Of a DNA stretch of 64,000 bases, positions 51,274 through 59,063 are shown piece by piece. The position numbers and the translations under genes are program-made. The notes below the pieces were generated by a model, which did not search any database, had not been told where the DNA came from, and saw only the letters and a list, made by a program, of their open reading frames with translations. Source of the stretch: Rufibacter sp. XAAS-G3-1. GTDB lineage: Bacteria > Bacteroidota > Bacteroidia > Cytophagales > Hymenobacteraceae. The stretch lies in the NCBI RefSeq assembly GCF_013623775.1, contig NZ_JABFAM010000007.1, positions 248,001-312,000 of the forward strand, read 5' to 3'. The stretch's first letter is position 1; each line of letters starts with the position of its first letter.

Positions 51274-51293
51274 ACGTAAAAACTATTGTTAGT

Positions 51294-51329
51294 TGTTTCT
51301 TGGATGTTTCGTGAAATCCAGCCTAAAAC
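51294..51329. repeat. Palindrome family P, copy 22 (degenerate)
   Basis: GTTTCTTGGATGTTTC and GAAATCCAGCCTAAAAC. GGATgtttcgtgaaATCC core still pairs. Confidence 0.45.
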
Positions 51330-51390
51330 TGTAGCTATCGTCTAGTATATGCAAAGGCCGCAGCGGAACAAGGCTTTTGCATAGACAGGG

Positions 51391-52266
51391 TTACCCCTCG
51401 TTTTTCTTTTTCAGCCTTTCTATTTGTTGGTCAGTCAGCCCCGTAGTCTCTGCAATTATCTCAGTTGATATTCCTTTCTTCAACATGTTTTCGGCAACTT
51501 CCTCTATCCCTTCTAGTCTTCCTTCTAGTCTTCCTTCTTCTTTTGCTGTATCCAGAGAGTTCTTGAGGTCGCGGTAATACTTCAGGCTGTCCTCGTAGGA
51601 GCGGATCTGTTCTGGGGTGAATTTGGCTATCTCGGCCGTCTCAAACAGCTTCTCGAAGACCCGTTCCCGCAGCTTCTCGGGCACCTTGTCCAGCCGGTTC
51701 AGGTTCCGGATCACGTACAGCCACTTGTCAAACCTGGTCTCCAGCTCCTCAATGGTCTTGTTGAACTTGGGCATCTCCAGGTAGATGAAGGTGAGTTTGT
51801 CGTAGAACACCTCTTTTGTTTCGGTGTCAGAGAGTTTGATGTCATACCGGAACTTGGCGGGGTCTTGCTTGTCCTCGTCGAACACGAAGTCCAGGATGGC
51901 GATGGTGTAGACCGCCTTCAGCTCGTAGTTCCAGTCGGCCCGCTTGGCCTGCTCCCTGATGGGGAAGGTGGAGTAGTAGACGGTGCGGTCTTTGAAGAAG
52001 TTCTGCTTGGTCTTTTGCAGTTCCACGATGAACTTCTCACCTTTCTCATTCTCGCAGTACAGGTCGAAGATGGCTTTTCTGTCCAGTTCGCCCGTTCCCA
52101 GGTGTTCGCTCTTCAGGTACGTTAAGTCTATGATTTCGCCCTGTTCCTCTTGCAGGAGCACGTTTAGGAAGTCCAGCAGCAAGTCCTTGTTTGGCTCTTC
52201 CCCGAACAGCTTCTTGAAGCCGTAGTCGGTGAACGGGTTTATATATCTTTCTGTGAACTCAGCCAT
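51391..52266 (-). CDS. Rpn family PD-(D/E)XK nuclease
   Basis: 291 residues. The N-terminus INPFTDYGFKKLFGEEPNKD starts the Rpn/transposase_31-like domain; the active-site strand is KAIFDLYCENEKGEKFIVEL with ELQKTKQ (D...ExQ/K). The C-terminus has the EEGRLEGRLEGIEEVA tandem repeat common in this family and a short helical end. Rpn proteins cut DNA and promote recombination or act in phage defence; which applies here is not shown. A stand-alone gene with its own -7 box (52283-52290). Confidence 0.9.
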   Translation of the reverse strand: MAEFTERYINPFTDYGFKKLFGEEPNKDLLLDFLNVLLQEEQGEIIDLTYLKSEHLGTGELDRKAIFDLYCENEKGEKFIVELQKTKQNFFKDRTVYYSTFPIREQAKRADWNYELKAVYTIAILDFVFDEDKQDPAKFRYDIKLSDTETKEVFYDKLTFIYLEMPKFNKTIEELETRFDKWLYVIRNLNRLDKVPEKLRERVFEKLFETAEIAKFTPEQIRSYEDSLKYYRDLKNSLDTAKEEGRLEGRLEGIEEVAENMLKKGISTEIIAETTGLTDQQIERLKKKNEG

Positions 52267-52282
52267 TGTTGTTTACTTTACT

Positions 52283-52290
52283 CAAAGATA
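52283..52290 (-). promoter_or_regulatory. -7 box TATCTTTG for rpn
   Basis: Exact TAnnTTTG on the minus strand, 17 nt before the start codon. No clear -33 box. Confidence 0.4.
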
Positions 52291-52406
52291 CTGATTTCTC
52301 ATGACGGCTGTTTCCGCCTTTTAAACGAGGGTAACAGCAACGCTTACGCAGTTAAAGCTTATTTTCTCAAAATAGGTGAGGCTACTTACCGCAAGTTGGC
52401 AGTATC

Positions 52407-52435
52407 TTGCAACAGCCTCTACAAGATTATGTTTG
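52407..52435 (+). promoter_or_regulatory. Promoter candidate for aroB
   Basis: TTG (52407-52409), 18 bp, then TATGTTTG (52428-52435). Exact -7 box and fitting spacing; leader of about 115 nt. Confidence 0.45.
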
Positions 52436-52505
52436 TAGCCGGAAGAATTTCTGCCCGTTTTATTTTGAACTACAGCAGACATTCCCTTTTTTAGGGCATC
52501 ATCCT

Positions 52506-52541
52506 GTTTTAGGCTTGTTTTCCAAAAAACAGCCCCAAAAC
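52506..52541. repeat. Palindrome family P, copy 23
   Basis: GTTTTAGGCTTGTTTTC and AAAAAACAGCCCCAAAAC. It lies in the predicted aroB leader, 16 nt before the start. Confidence 0.7.
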
Positions 52542-52557
52542 CATAACTAGAAATACA

Positions 52558-53598
52558 TTGACCGAAGAGATTTTCATAGGCCAGGAAGCGGTAGGCCAGC
52601 TCCGGGAACTGTTGCAGAACCGGGCCTTTAAAAAAGTGGTGCTGCTGGTAGACGAGAACACCCACCGGCACTGCTACCCACTCCTGAAACCTTCCCTGCC
52701 CCAGAACCACCACGTGGTGCAGATTCAAAGCGGCGAGGAGAACAAGAACCTGGCTACCTGCGAGCACGTGTGGCGTGAACTCACCCAGCAGGGGCTAGAC
52801 CGCTGGAGCTTACTGGTGAACCTGGGTGGCGGCGTTCTCACCGATTTGGGCGGTTTCTGCGCCAGCCTGTACAAACGCGGCATCCGGTTCGTGAACGTGC
52901 CTACCACTTTGCTGGCGCAGGTAGATGCCAGCGTGGGCGGCAAAACCGGGATTGATTTCATGGGCTTCAAAAACCACATCGGGGTTTTCCAGGAGCCCCT
53001 GGCGGTGCTGGTGAACCCCGCGTTTCTGCAGACCCTGGACATGCGCCAAATGAAATCGGGCTACGCCGAAATCATCAAGCACTGGCTTATCATGGATGCC
53101 GACAAGTTCTTTGAGCAACGCTACATTGGCATGTTCACCCAAGACTGGACAGGTCTGATCCGGCATTCCATTGATATTAAATCACGCGTGGTCACCGCCG
53201 ATCCGCTGGAAAACGGCCTGCGCAAGATCCTCAACTTCGGGCACACCATTGGGCACGCGGTAGAGAGCTTTTACCTGGAAAAACCGGGGAAGATGCTGCT
53301 GCACGGCGAAGCCATTGCCGTAGGCATGCTGTGTGAAGCCTGGCTATCGGTGCAGCATGGTTTGCTGCGGGAAGAAGAGCTAACGCAGATAGAAACCTTT
53401 CTGCAATCTATCTACGAGAAAGTGAACGTTCCGGAAGCTGATGTCCAGGCGATCAGCCATCTGTGCCTGCACGACAAAAAGAACGACGGCACTACCATTA
53501 ACTGCACCTTGTTGCAGAACATCGGCGAAGCCGTCTATGACCAACCTATCACCTTACCCGAGGTACAGAGTGCCTTGCGCTATTACCAATTACTATGA
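52558..53598 (+). CDS. aroB: 3-Dehydroquinate synthase
   Basis: 346 residues from a TTG start. It converts DAHP into 3-dehydroquinate, the second step of the shikimate pathway, using NAD and a metal. SGEENKNLATCEHVW, NLGGGVLTDLGGFCASLYKR and VPTTLLAQVDASVGGKTGID form the NAD site; KSGYAEIIKH, NFGHTIGHAVE and LHGEAIAVGM carry the metal ligands. No ATG occurs in frame upstream, so TTG is the likely start. It overlaps aroA by 4 nt (ATGA), so the two are translationally coupled. Confidence 0.95.
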   Translation: MTEEIFIGQEAVGQLRELLQNRAFKKVVLLVDENTHRHCYPLLKPSLPQNHHVVQIQSGEENKNLATCEHVWRELTQQGLDRWSLLVNLGGGVLTDLGGFCASLYKRGIRFVNVPTTLLAQVDASVGGKTGIDFMGFKNHIGVFQEPLAVLVNPAFLQTLDMRQMKSGYAEIIKHWLIMDADKFFEQRYIGMFTQDWTGLIRHSIDIKSRVVTADPLENGLRKILNFGHTIGHAVESFYLEKPGKMLLHGEAIAVGMLCEAWLSVQHGLLREEELTQIETFLQSIYEKVNVPEADVQAISHLCLHDKKNDGTTINCTLLQNIGEAVYDQPITLPEVQSALRYYQLL

Positions 53599-54836
53599 TT
53601 TCAGCTGCTGCCGTGCGCGTATCGCACCCCACGGGCGTGTTGCGCGCACGCGTGACCTTGCCCGCCTCTAAGAGTGAAGCCAACCGCGCCCTCATCATCC
53701 GGGCTCTGTCTGGGAAAGATTTCCCCGTCCATAACCTGTCAGACGCCAATGACACCCAACTCCTGAACCGCTTGCTTTCCACGCCGGCTGGCGAGGAGGT
53801 AAGTGCCGAGGATGCCGGTACCGTCATGCGTTTTCTAACGGCCTACTACGCGGCCACCGGCCAGAAGCTTACCTTAACCGGAACGCCCCGCATGTGCCAA
53901 CGCCCCATTGGCGTGTTGGTAGACGCGCTCAGACAGCTAGGTGCGCAGATTGAGTATCTGGGGCAGGAGGGATATCCGCCGTTGAAAATGAACGGGTTTG
54001 AGCCGTCGGGTACCAATCGGTTAACTGTTCGTGCTGATATCAGTAGCCAGTATATTTCGGCGCTGCTCATGATTGCTCCGCTGTTGCCGCAAGGCCTGGA
54101 GCTAACGCTGGAAGGTAAGATCAGTTCTGAGCCGTATATCAGAATGACGTTGGCGCAGATGGCGCATTTTGGCGTGCAAGCCACCTTTGAAGGGCAGAAA
54201 ATAACGGTTGCCAAACAAGAATACCAGGCGAAGGAGTACACGGTAGAGTCTGACTGGTCAGCGGCCAGTTACTGGTACAGCATTGCGGCCCTCGCCAAAG
54301 AAGCCGACCTCTTCCTGCCCGCGCTTCGGGCTGATTCTCTGCAGGGCGACAGTGTGCTGCCGGAATTGATGGCTCCCTTTGGCGTACGAACAGAATTCAG
54401 CCCCAAAGGCGTGCAGTTAACCAAACAGCCGGTACAGGAATCTCTGGAGCGCATTGATTTCTTCGCCTGCCCAGATCTGGCCCAAACCGTAGCCGCCTTG
54501 GCCGCTGGGCTGGGCGTAGAAGTAGAAATGACCGGCCTGGAAAGCCTCCGGATAAAGGAAACCGACCGTATTGCCGCGCTTCAGGCCGAATTAGTGAAAC
54601 TTGGAGCGGAGTTGCGCGAAACAGAGCCAGACGTTTTCAAGGTCTTTCTAGCAAAACAGCCCCAAAACGAGGCCACCATCCATACGTATGAAGACCATAG
54701 AATGGCCATGGCATTTGCACCGCTAGCGTTGAAACAGCCCTTGGTAGTAGAGGAGCCTAGGGTGGTGCGCAAGTCCTACCCAAAGTACTGGGAGGAACTG
54801 GAAAAAGCCGGGTTTATAGTAAACGAGGTACAATAA
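53595..54836 (+). CDS. aroA: 3-Phosphoshikimate 1-carboxyvinyltransferase (EPSP synthase)
   Basis: 413 residues. It joins phosphoenolpyruvate to shikimate 3-phosphate. TLPASKSEANRALIIRALSG, AGTVMRFLTAYYAATGQ, LTGTPRMCQRPIGVLVDALR and LRIKETDRIAALQAE are conserved, as is EDHRMAMAFA near the C-terminus. Its start overlaps the aroB stop; a clear terminator follows at 54852-54887. The pairing of aroB and aroA forms a tight shikimate-pathway operon. Confidence 0.95.
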   Translation: MISAAAVRVSHPTGVLRARVTLPASKSEANRALIIRALSGKDFPVHNLSDANDTQLLNRLLSTPAGEEVSAEDAGTVMRFLTAYYAATGQKLTLTGTPRMCQRPIGVLVDALRQLGAQIEYLGQEGYPPLKMNGFEPSGTNRLTVRADISSQYISALLMIAPLLPQGLELTLEGKISSEPYIRMTLAQMAHFGVQATFEGQKITVAKQEYQAKEYTVESDWSAASYWYSIAALAKEADLFLPALRADSLQGDSVLPELMAPFGVRTEFSPKGVQLTKQPVQESLERIDFFACPDLAQTVAALAAGLGVEVEMTGLESLRIKETDRIAALQAELVKLGAELRETEPDVFKVFLAKQPQNEATIHTYEDHRMAMAFAPLALKQPLVVEEPRVVRKSYPKYWEELEKAGFIVNEVQ

Positions 54837-54851
54837 TCATCTGCTGCTTGA

Positions 54852-54887
54852 AAGAAAATCCCCTTGCGGTAGCAGGGGGATTTTCTT
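54852..54887. terminator. Terminator of aroBA
   Basis: AAGAAAATCCCC and GGGGGATTTTCTT, followed by G/T-rich DNA. 12-bp stem. Confidence 0.8.
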
Positions 54888-54897
54888 GTTTTATGGG

Positions 54898-55056
54898 AGC
54901 TGTTTAGAGTTTTAAAGAAGTGTTGTTTCCCCTACCACGAAGACTACGTATGCGCTGCCGTTTTCGGCCCGATTTCTGATAAACAGGCCGAAAACGGCCA
55001 TAAAGGCTAGCGTTCTCTAACAGGGTAAGTGTTCGGTAAACTAACTCTAAACAGCT
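54898..55056. mobile_element. Candidate miniature element, TIR CTGTTTAGAGTT, copy 2
   Basis: AGCTGTTTAGAGTT at 54898-54911 and the exact reverse complement AACTCTAAACAGCT at 55043-55056. 159 bp, no open frame, palindrome inside. The ends equal those of 9235-9433 while the interiors differ. Confidence 0.5.
54957..54998. repeat. Palindrome family P, copy 24
   Basis: GCCGTTTTCGGCC and GGCCGAAAACGGC, perfect 13-bp arms. C/G in place of A/T after the TTTT. Confidence 0.85.
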
Positions 55057-55070
55057 ACTGGGTTTTCCAA

Positions 55071-55129
55071 GCACCGGAGCCGCCCCGCTTGCTGTGTGTT
55101 CCCACCAGTAAGCGGGGCGGCTCCGGTGC
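55071..55129. repeat. Large GC-rich hairpin GCACCGGAGCCGCCCCGCTT
   Basis: 20-bp perfect arms (55071-55090 and 55110-55129) with a 19-base loop. GC content far above its surroundings. Confidence 0.85.
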
Positions 55130-55432
55130 CATTTCTTTATTAAACAGGTTCACTTCAGAAAAAAGTTTTTGATGAATTCAGTTTACTCAGTTTTAAAGTG
55201 ATCCCACTTCAAGAATTGCTTTGGAAGGAGTACAAATCAGAGTTTTACCTCGTCTTATCTGCTTATTCCATTTGTGTTGAAGAGATAGTGAAAGAATGTG
55301 AAATGTAATTATTCTCTCTTGTTAATTGTAATATTGAGGGCGTTGCAACAATGCTTCTGAACTTTTTCAATATGTGCCTCGTTTTAGGGTTATACTGATC
55401 GAAAACCTCAGGAAGCACTAAAAAATACGACT

Positions 55433-55984
55433 ATGAAAAAATTCAATGTTTGGATGCTTGCATCATCGTTCGTTATGGGCAGTATGACATTGGTTTCTTG
55501 TAATAAAGTAGATAAAGAAGCCGTCGCAGCAGACCAAGAAAAGGTAGAGCAGTTCCTAAAGCAGGCCGCTACCAACGATAACTTTCAGCTAATGGCCGGT
55601 ATGATGGCCGAAGACCAGGCTGAGAAAGGGGCAGTTGGGGCCTTGGGGCAGAAAATATACCATGTGCATTCCAGAACAACTCCGGTTTTGGCCGAGATAG
55701 CGAAGAAAAAAGACGTGACGCTGCCCGCTGAAATGGGGAGTGAGAAAAAAGCCTTGGTAGATAGTCTGGAAACCAAAGAAGGAGAGGAGTTTGACCAAAC
55801 CTTCGCCGAAGTAGAGGTAGCCGCCCACGAAGAGGCCATTGCCCTTTATGAGAAAGCAGACAAAGAAGTAACCGACCCAGATGTGCAGTCTTTCATTGAC
55901 CAGATATTACCTGTCTTGAAAGAGCATTTGGCCGAGGCGCAAGAGTTGAAGAACACCGTAGCGCAGGTTGAGAAATCCAGATAG
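55433..55984 (+). CDS. DUF4142 (ferritin-like) lipoprotein
   Basis: 183 residues. Lipoprotein signal (FVMGSMTLVSCNKVD), then a helical domain (KVEQFLKQAATNDNFQLMAG, YHVHSRTTPVLAEIAKKKDV, VEVAAHEEAIALYEKADKEV) that fits the DUF4142 family of envelope helical-bundle proteins. Function unknown; often linked to stress. Own terminator at 56001-56043. Confidence 0.8.
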   Translation: MKKFNVWMLASSFVMGSMTLVSCNKVDKEAVAADQEKVEQFLKQAATNDNFQLMAGMMAEDQAEKGAVGALGQKIYHVHSRTTPVLAEIAKKKDVTLPAEMGSEKKALVDSLETKEGEEFDQTFAEVEVAAHEEAIALYEKADKEVTDPDVQSFIDQILPVLKEHLAEAQELKNTVAQVEKSR

Positions 55985-56000
55985 TTTTCAAAAAAACAGG

Positions 56001-56043
56001 AACGAAGAGGCGCGTTGCAGTCACTGCAACGGGCCTCTTCGTT
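56001..56043. terminator. Bidirectional terminator
   Basis: AACGAAGAGGC-G-CGTTGCAGT and ACTGCAACG-G-GCCTCTTCGTT with one mismatched pair. It ends 5 nt before the metal-receptor gene stop. Confidence 0.85.
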
Positions 56044-56047
56044 TGCT

Positions 56048-56851
56048 TTAAGAAGTTGTTCCTGTTTGCACTGTTACCTCGCTGATTAAGCGCTGTAGAT
56101 AAGGCACAGTGTACAATAAGCGGCTACCGTACCAACTGAATAATTCTCCGTCTACTACTTTAATCTGGGCGTTTGGGCAAATGGACTGGAACTCGGCTAT
56201 ATGTTTTTCTTTGAAAGGATAAGGCTCTGAGGAAAGCAAAATCAACTTTGGGTGAGCTGCCTGCAGTTGCTCAGGTGTGACTTCTGGGTATCTGGACAAA
56301 TGCCCAAGCACGTTTTGAAAGCCGCAGCGGGAAAGGAGGTGGTCTATAAAGTTCTGGTTGCCTATACCCATGTACGGGTTGCGCCAGATGAAATACGCCG
56401 TTGGGAGAGGCGGAGTAACTGGCTGTAGCAAAGCAAACTGTTGTTGAAGAGTAGAGACCAATTCCCCGGCCTGTGGCTCTGTGCCGGTTAACTGACCAAT
56501 GGCTGCCATCATCTGAAACGTATCTTCCAGCGTATAGATGTCGCTCATCCAAACCGGGTATTTCTGCTGTAACCGTTCAATTCCTGCGTGGTAGTTTTCC
56601 TCTTTGTTGCCAATAATCAGATCGGGCTGCAATTGGTCAATAGCGTCAAAGTTGAAGTCCTTGGTACCTCCGATCTTCTTTTTCTGCTTTACCTGCTCTG
56701 TAGGGTGAATGCAGAATTTAGTGACCCCCACCACTCTGTTCCCTAAACCTACATGAAACAGTAACTCGGTTTGGGAAGGAACCAGCGACACAATCCGCTT
56801 CGGCGGCTGCGGTAAATGCAATTGGCGGTTCATTTGGTCAATAAAAAACAC
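56048..56851 (-). CDS. Helical-backbone metal receptor (BtuF-like), no signal peptide
   Basis: 267 residues. PPKRIVSLVPSQTELLFHVG, VVGVTKFCIHP, FDAIDQLQPDLIIGNKEENY and FWRNPYMG-like segments mark the class III periplasmic binding fold used for cobalamin/iron-chelate uptake. Unlike a normal ABC receptor it has no signal peptide or lipobox, and no permease or ATPase gene is adjacent. It may be cytoplasmic, or the true start may lie elsewhere; another ATG is at 56833. Confidence 0.8.
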   Translation of the reverse strand: MFFIDQMNRQLHLPQPPKRIVSLVPSQTELLFHVGLGNRVVGVTKFCIHPTEQVKQKKKIGGTKDFNFDAIDQLQPDLIIGNKEENYHAGIERLQQKYPVWMSDIYTLEDTFQMMAAIGQLTGTEPQAGELVSTLQQQFALLQPVTPPLPTAYFIWRNPYMGIGNQNFIDHLLSRCGFQNVLGHLSRYPEVTPEQLQAAHPKLILLSSEPYPFKEKHIAEFQSICPNAQIKVVDGELFSWYGSRLLYTVPYLQRLISEVTVQTGTTS

Positions 56852-56922
56852 TTTTGTGGAATTAGGATCACTTTAAAAGTAATGAAATTTTGCCAAGAGG
56901 ATTGTTCAATCGTGTGGAATTC

Positions 56923-56957
56923 GTTTTTGGTCTGATTTTCAGAAAACAGACAAAAAA
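56923..56957. repeat. Palindrome family P, copy 25
   Basis: GTTTTTGGTCTGATTTTC and GAAAACAGACAAAAAAG, 30 nt after the GNAT stop. Confidence 0.65.
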
Positions 56958-56987
56958 GGAAGTGAACTCCTGCCTGATTCTTAATTC

Positions 56988-57539
56988 CTAAATTTTACTT
57001 CTTAATTGATTCTTCCACTCATAATCCAGAAGGGCATAGACATAGGAGTCGCACCAGGCACCTTTGATGAAGATGTTTTCTTTGAAATGGGCTTCGCGGC
57101 GCATGCCCAGCTTTTCCATGATACGGTAAGAGCCAATGTTGCGGGGATCGCAATCGGCCCAGATACGGTGGAGGTGCAGTTCCTCAAAGCCGTACTGCAT
57201 CAGGGCCGCCGCCGCTTCTGTGGTGTAACCCTTGTTCCAGTAGGTTTGGTTGAGGATGTACCAGAGTACCGCTTCTTCGGCATCATAGTCCACTTTCATG
57301 CCTACCCGTCCAATCAGCATATCTGTTTTCTTCAGAACAATGGCTAGATCAAACAGCGTGCGCGGGTATTCTTCGGCTTCTTCCAGGCAGTGCCGTATGT
57401 ATTCCAGACTTTCCTGGCTGCTGCGCACTTCACTGGTCTGGTACCGCATCACCTCTTCATGGGACTCATACAAGTGGGTGAAATGCCAGTCCTCTTCTTT
57501 GAATTCGCGCAAAAGCAAACGGGAAGTGTGTAATTCCAT
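56988..57539 (-). CDS. GNAT family N-acetyltransferase (RimJ/RimL-like)
   Basis: 183 residues. SRLLLREFKEEDW start, MLIGRVGMKVDYDAEEAVLW, YWNKGYTTEAAAALMQYGFE (acetyl-CoA loop), RIWADCDPRNIGSYRIMEKL and GMRREAHFKENIF are typical of RimJ/RimL acetyltransferases that modify ribosomal proteins, small molecules or antibiotics. Specific substrate not shown. Single gene. Confidence 0.9.
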   Translation of the reverse strand: MELHTSRLLLREFKEEDWHFTHLYESHEEVMRYQTSEVRSSQESLEYIRHCLEEAEEYPRTLFDLAIVLKKTDMLIGRVGMKVDYDAEEAVLWYILNQTYWNKGYTTEAAAALMQYGFEELHLHRIWADCDPRNIGSYRIMEKLGMRREAHFKENIFIKGAWCDSYVYALLDYEWKNQLRSKI

Positions 57540-57671
57540 GGGTAAGCAAAAGAGTGCTGACGGTGAAGATAGGCAATAATGTGATTTCTGTTGCGGCTAC
57601 TTACATGAATAGAGGTGCGAGGTTTCGTTTTGATGCGCAGCTATTGGTCTTCATGCGAACCACCGTAATGC

Positions 57672-57708
57672 TGTTTGTGGGCCTTTTCTAAAAAGTAGCC
57701 TGTAAACA
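57672..57708. repeat. Palindrome family P, copy 26
   Basis: TGTTTGTGGGCCTTTTC and AAAAGTAGCCTGTAAACA. Confidence 0.6.
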
Positions 57709-57711
57709 CAA

Positions 57712-57743
57712 AGACCTGTGAGGCTTTGGAAACCCCACAGGTC
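57712..57743. repeat. Hairpin AGACCTGTGAGG
   Basis: AGACCTGTGaGG and CCcCACAGGTCT. Related to 30822-30854. Confidence 0.7.
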
Positions 57744-57755
57744 TGTTAACTTCTG

Positions 57756-57795
57756 GCGTTTTCAGTCTGTTTTCTAAAAAACGAGCCAGAAACGC
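57756..57795. repeat. Palindrome family P, copy 27
   Basis: GCGTTTTCAGTCTGTTTTC and AAAACGAGCCAGAAACGC. It ends exactly at the M42 gene stop. Confidence 0.7.
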
Positions 57796-58866
57796 TTATT
57801 TCAGATACCGGAAATCATGGCCGCTTTGCAGTTGCGTTAAGAACTGGTAATACAGCTTAATGATGCTGTCTACGTCGTCTTTGTGCACGGTCTCCACGGT
57901 GGTGTGCATGTATTTAAGCGGCAGGGAAATCAAGGCAGAGGCCACGCCTTCAGAAGAATACGCGAACGCATCGGTGTCAGTGCCGGTGGCGCGGGTGGCG
58001 GCGGCGCGCTGGAACGGAATCTCGTTCTTTTGGGCTACGGCAATGAGCATGTCCAGCAGGTTGTTCTGTACGGCGGGGCCATAGGTAAGCACCGGGCCTT
58101 TTCCGCAATGCAGGTCGCCGTTGGTTTTCTTCTCGTAGCCCTGTGACTGCGTGTCATGGGTTACGTCTGTGATAACCGCTACATTTGGCTTGATGCGGTG
58201 CGCAATCATCTCGGCCCCACGCAGGCCTATTTCTTCCTGCACCGCGTTTACAATGTATAACCCAAACGGAAGCTTGGTTCCGTTTTCTTTCAGCATACGA
58301 GCTACTTCGGCAATCATGAATCCCCCGATTCTGTTGTCCAAAGCGCGGCCCACATAGAACTTGTCGTTCATCACCCAGAACTCATCGTCAAAGGTGACCA
58401 CGCAGCCCACGTGAATGCCCATCTCTTCTACTTCCTGTTTGTTGGCTGCGCCGCAATCCAGGAAAATGGTTTCAACAGTGGGGGCTTTGTCCTGGTCTGG
58501 CTTGCGCACATGAATGGCCGGGTACCCAAAGACCGCTTTCACCATTCCTTTCTTGGTGTGGATGTTCACCCGCTTGGAAGGGGCAATCACGGCATCAGAA
58601 CCACCGTTCCGGCGCACGTAGATGAAGCCTTCCGGCGTGATATAGTTTACAAACCAGGCAATCTCATCGGCATGGGCCTCAATGACCACCTTATACTCTG
58701 CCTCGGGATTGATGACGCCCACCACTGTGCCGTAGGTATCCACGAAGTACTCGTCAATGTACGGTTTAATGTAGTCTAGCCACAGTTTTTGGCCCGAGGA
58801 CTCAAAGCCAGTGGGCGCGGCGTTGTTGAGGTAGGTTTGCAAGAATTCAAAGCTTTCTTCTCTCAT
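57796..58866 (-). CDS. M42 family metallopeptidase (aminopeptidase)
   Basis: 356 residues. A cytoplasmic dinuclear-metal aminopeptidase. Ligand-bearing segments are IEAHADEIAW (His/Asp), VGRALDNRIGG, QEEIGLRGAE (catalytic Glu), TDVTHDTQ and the C-terminal KYMHTTVETVHKDD (His). No signal peptide. Start placed at 58866 (MREESFEFLQTYLNNAAPTG) because the 32 codons before it show no similarity. It may cleave N-terminal residues of peptides; target not known. Confidence 0.93.
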   Translation of the reverse strand: MREESFEFLQTYLNNAAPTGFESSGQKLWLDYIKPYIDEYFVDTYGTVVGVINPEAEYKVVIEAHADEIAWFVNYITPEGFIYVRRNGGSDAVIAPSKRVNIHTKKGMVKAVFGYPAIHVRKPDQDKAPTVETIFLDCGAANKQEVEEMGIHVGCVVTFDDEFWVMNDKFYVGRALDNRIGGFMIAEVARMLKENGTKLPFGLYIVNAVQEEIGLRGAEMIAHRIKPNVAVITDVTHDTQSQGYEKKTNGDLHCGKGPVLTYGPAVQNNLLDMLIAVAQKNEIPFQRAAATRATGTDTDAFAYSSEGVASALISLPLKYMHTTVETVHKDDVDSIIKLYYQFLTQLQSGHDFRYLK

Positions 58867-59063
58867 AGCTTTCTGTTTAGGTGGAGCAAAGCACTCTCCG
58901 CTGGTTGTTTGTCGGTTGAAGTAGTAGTAAGGTGGCTGGGGTGCTTTGTCATCACCAGCCACAGGCGCAATTGAATATTGAATGTAGTCTATTGAAAGTA
59001 CGTCAGTTGCCGGAAAGTAGCTGTAAAACGGGGTTTCGGGCTCCTAACCGCAAAGACCTTTCC

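Larger units (their letters stand above)
54837..55432. other. 596-bp intergenic region
   Basis: Terminator (54852-54887), an inverted-repeat-bounded element (54898-55056) that contains a palindrome, a 59-bp GC-rich hairpin (55071-55129), then 300 bp of A/T-rich DNA with no clear promoter box. No gene seen. Confidence 0.7.
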
